Assembly: GCA_020744425.1 (NCBI GenBank)
Contig: JAGMUV010000030.1
Coordinates: 496,001-560,000 of the forward strand
DNA length: 64,000 bases
Direction: 5' to 3'
Source: Dactylonectria macrodidyma
Taxonomy: Eukaryota; Ascomycota; Sordariomycetes; Hypocreales; Nectriaceae
Shown one piece after another: positions 61,873 to 64,000 of this stretch. Positions within the stretch are counted from its first letter, which is position 1. Every line of letters begins with the position of its first letter. The position numbers and the translations under genes were made by a program. The notes beneath the pieces are model-generated. The model ran no database searches. It was not told the origin of the DNA and saw only the letters and a program-made list of their open reading frames with translations.

Positions 61873-63141
61873 ATGATGGAGCAGATTGAAAAACTACAAC
61901 CAGAATACAGGGAGCTCTGTCGCCTCATTCTCTCAACAGCAACCATCGCCTACCAGCCACTTCTGTTGTGCGCGCTCGGACTGCTGTCGGGTTTACCTGC
62001 ACACATAACCCGCGATAGCTTATATATTCAAAGGGTGATAGACATGTGCGGTTCATTTCTCACAATCCGGAATGGCTATGTGTATCTCATTCATCAGTCC
62101 GTCAAAGATTTCCTGACGACCGAGATGTCAGTTAAAAATTTCCAGCATGGATTCACAGCCACACATCATACGATATTCTTGAAATCGATGCAAATCATAA
62201 ATGAAACCTTACGACGTGATATGTACGACTTACAACATCCCGGCATCTCTATCGACGACGTCCGCCAGCCTGAACCGGACCCATTAGCTCCGGCACGGTA
62301 TTCGTGTTTCTACTGGGTTGACCACCTAAGAGATGCCATATCGCATGGAGCTTCCAGGCCTATCGACGACCTCCACGACGATGGTACAGTCTATAAATTC
62401 CTCAGCAAGAAGTACCTCTACTGGCTCGAGGCGCTGAGTCTTCTCCGAGGCATGCCTGAAGGAGTAGTTGCGATAACGAAGCTGGGGGCATTACTCGTAG
62501 GCGAATTGACTTGATCATCGTATGGCACCGATGCGCTAATTAGTGTCTCTACTAGGAATGGTCCGATAAGTCCTATCTATTGGACCTCGTTCGAGATGGA
62601 CACAGGTTCATCCTATCATGCGGATCGGCGATAGGGAAAGCGCCTCTTCAGGCATATACGTCAGCACTTATATTCAGTCCTAGGCAGAGCATAACGAGAA
62701 AACTGTTCAAAGGGGAAGAGCCAAATTGGATTATCACTAAATCGGCTATACCAGAGGATTGGGATGCATGTATGGTGACGCTCGAGGGCCATAGCCGTGG
62801 GGTTTACTCGGTGGTCTTCTCGCCCGATGGCCAGCGTCTCGCATCGGCGTCAGAAGATACGACTGTCAAGGTCTGGGACGCCGCAACGGGCCACTGCGAG
62901 GCGACGCTCGAGGGCCATAGCCATGGGGTTCACTCGGTGGCCTTCTCAGCTGGTGGCCAACGCCTCGCCTCGGCGTCATATGACAAGACCGTCAAGGTCT
63001 GGGATGCCACGACGGGCCACTGCCAGGCGACGCTCGAGGGCCATAGCCATTGGGTTCAGTCGGTGGCCTTCTCGCCCGATGGCCAGCGTCTCGCATCGGC
63101 GTCATCTGACGGGACCGTCAAGGTCTGGGATGCCACGACGG
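61873..63141 (+). pseudogene. NACHT winged-helix and WD40 fragment
   Basis: Exons 61873-62496 and 62556-63141 (intron GTAGGC..ACTAG) join in frame. The first encodes the NACHT C-terminal part (EQIEKLQPEYRELCRLILSTA, VIDMCGSFL, VYLIHQSVKDFLL-like, PEPDPLAPARYSCFYWVDHL). The second holds LLDLVRDGHRFILS and three WD40 repeats (LEGHSRGVYSVVFSPDGQRLASAS, TVKVWDAATG) in 126-bp units starting near 62782, 62908 and 63034. The N-terminus including the P-loop is replaced by piggyBac sequence and the third repeat ends in antisense hAT sequence. The frame runs on to 63218 as a chimera. Intact relatives (HET-E/D/R, NWD) control heterokaryon incompatibility. Confidence 0.88.
62782..63141 (+). repeat. Three 126-bp WD40-coding units
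   Basis: Units beginning CTCGAGGGCCATAGCC recur at 126-base spacing with few differences, the pattern of concerted evolution described for HET-E-type WD40 arrays. Confidence 0.9.
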
Positions 63142-63869
63142 GGATTCTTCTCGTCTCTGAAAAAACAAGCAATACCGTAGAGGGCAAGCTTATTTCGAGA
63201 CGTCCAGCCATCAAATGAAATATGAAGGGCTCCAGGGGAGTTCCTCAGCACCTCGATAACCGTCTGCTTGTGGCGGTTATACTCTTGAATGATCTTATAT
63301 CGGACAGCCGTGGCAGTCAAGTTGGCGTGTTGGATGGAAACGGAGGGACTCAAATAGTCGAAGATTTCTCGGAGGATGGGGTTCTCGGCGAAGGAAAATG
63401 ACTGGTTGCTACTGACGATTAACTCGACTAGCATACGCTGAAAATGTTGCTTATCAAAGCGTGAGATGAAGCTATTCGCGATATTCTGTTCCGTAGGCTT
63501 GTTGACGTCCAGTTTCAAAACAGAGGCAATAGTCGGCTGGTTCGATTTCAGTGCGCCTTCGGATTTGAGCTGTGCTGTGCTCTTTTTCTCTCCCTCTGGT
63601 GCTGGTGTTTTGTGCTCACGCCATAGATGATTTGCCGCGTTCTGGAGACCTGAAGAGGTAAAACTCGCGATAATGGGACGATTTCTGAGGATACAGTCCT
63701 TGCAAGCCCATTTGCGTAAGCCATGACGTTGAATATCATAGCCAAAGTCCCACAGCCAAGAGCTAGTATCACGAGCGCGTTCTGACCAATTCCAGCCTCT
63801 GAAATGGCGAAAAAGACGGTCTTCGAGCTGCTGCTGTTGGCCTGGTTGGCCTGGCTGGTTGGCTGACAT
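63142..63869 (-). pseudogene. hAT transposase N-terminal fragment
   Basis: From an ATG at 63869 (MSANQPGQPGQQQQLEDRLF) the minus frame shows a BED-like zinc finger (WACKDCILRN...NHLWREHKTP), then RMLVELIVSSNQSFSFAENP, ATAVRYKIIQEYNRHKQTVIEVL and HISFDGWTSRNKLALYGIACFF with the first catalytic aspartate. At about 63142 hAT homology stops (RDEKN) and antisense WD40 sequence continues in the same frame. Only the front third of a hAT transposase is present. Confidence 0.85.
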
Positions 63870-64000
63870 CAATTTTTTTTTTTGGCAAAAACAAAGCAGG
63901 AAATCTGTAGAAAACGCACTCAATAGGGGTAGTTTCTCGTCAATATTATTAGATTAGCTGTAGGGGTGATCGACCTCGGCTAACTTGGGTCCAGGTACCT
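63870..64000. other. Upstream flank of the hAT fragment, window edge
   Basis: A T-run precedes the ATG. A hAT TIR may lie here, but only one side is visible and none is identified. Confidence 0.3.

Overview
The window looks like an accessory, repeat-rich segment of a filamentous ascomycete (Pezizomycotina) genome. The evidence is short GT-AG introns of about 45-80 bases with CTAAC-type branch points, fungus-specific STAND/NLR architectures (NB-ARC-TPR, NACHT-WD40, PNP, TPR-CHAT), and fungal transposon families (hAT, pogo/Tc1-mariner, MULE, Helitron, piggyBac, Copia). The species cannot be named from this sequence. Stops and G-to-A type changes in some elements would fit repeat-induced point mutation (RIP), but this was not measured.

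Layout. 1-1040: partial conserved fungal gene on the minus strand, running off the left edge. 1041-10275: sparse region with a small MULE derivative (4268-5019), an F-box-like gene, and a LysM-like secreted-protein gene split by a complete hAT element with a perfect 8-bp duplication. 10276-23452: transposon graveyard with a Copia Gag relic, Helitron copies A, B, D and E, hAT and LTR pieces, a complete but mutated pogo-like element, and a truncated PNP-type NLR. 23921-28561: a TPR-CHAT protease-like gene with twenty 135-bp repeats. 28590-36422: a Helitron-type 3' end, a decayed two-transmembrane gene, and a full-length Helitron with an open 1.6-kaa Rep-helicase. 36423-40308: a 19-bp minisatellite and a mosaic of DUF6601, tyrosine-recombinase and NACHT fragments. 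40309-43791: a second CHAT gene (NACHT remnant-TPR-CHAT). 43844-48464: three nested TIR elements including a complete two-gene MULE. 48588-53287: a six-exon NLR. 55275-63869: NACHT, patatin, piggyBac, NACHT-WD40 and hAT relics around an NB-ARC-TPR gene and a possible amyloid-motif effector tail.

How the genes relate. The non-transposon content is dominated by fungal programmed-cell-death/immune-type STAND genes and their effector domains: hydrolase, SesA, CHAT, patatin, PNP and prion-like motifs. The most unusual locus is 48588-53287. It reads through as one polypeptide with a SesB/SERAC1-like hydrolase, NB-ARC, about 12 TPRs and a C-terminal SesA-like domain with a glycine-rich sigma-like tail. 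These are modules that elsewhere form separate clustered genes. A second candidate is a two-copy HET-s/RHIM-like motif (61084-61350). A similar single motif lies at the N-terminus of a NACHT relic (55.9 kb), as expected of an amyloid-signalling receptor/effector pair. All functional statements are inferred by reading translations. No database search was possible.
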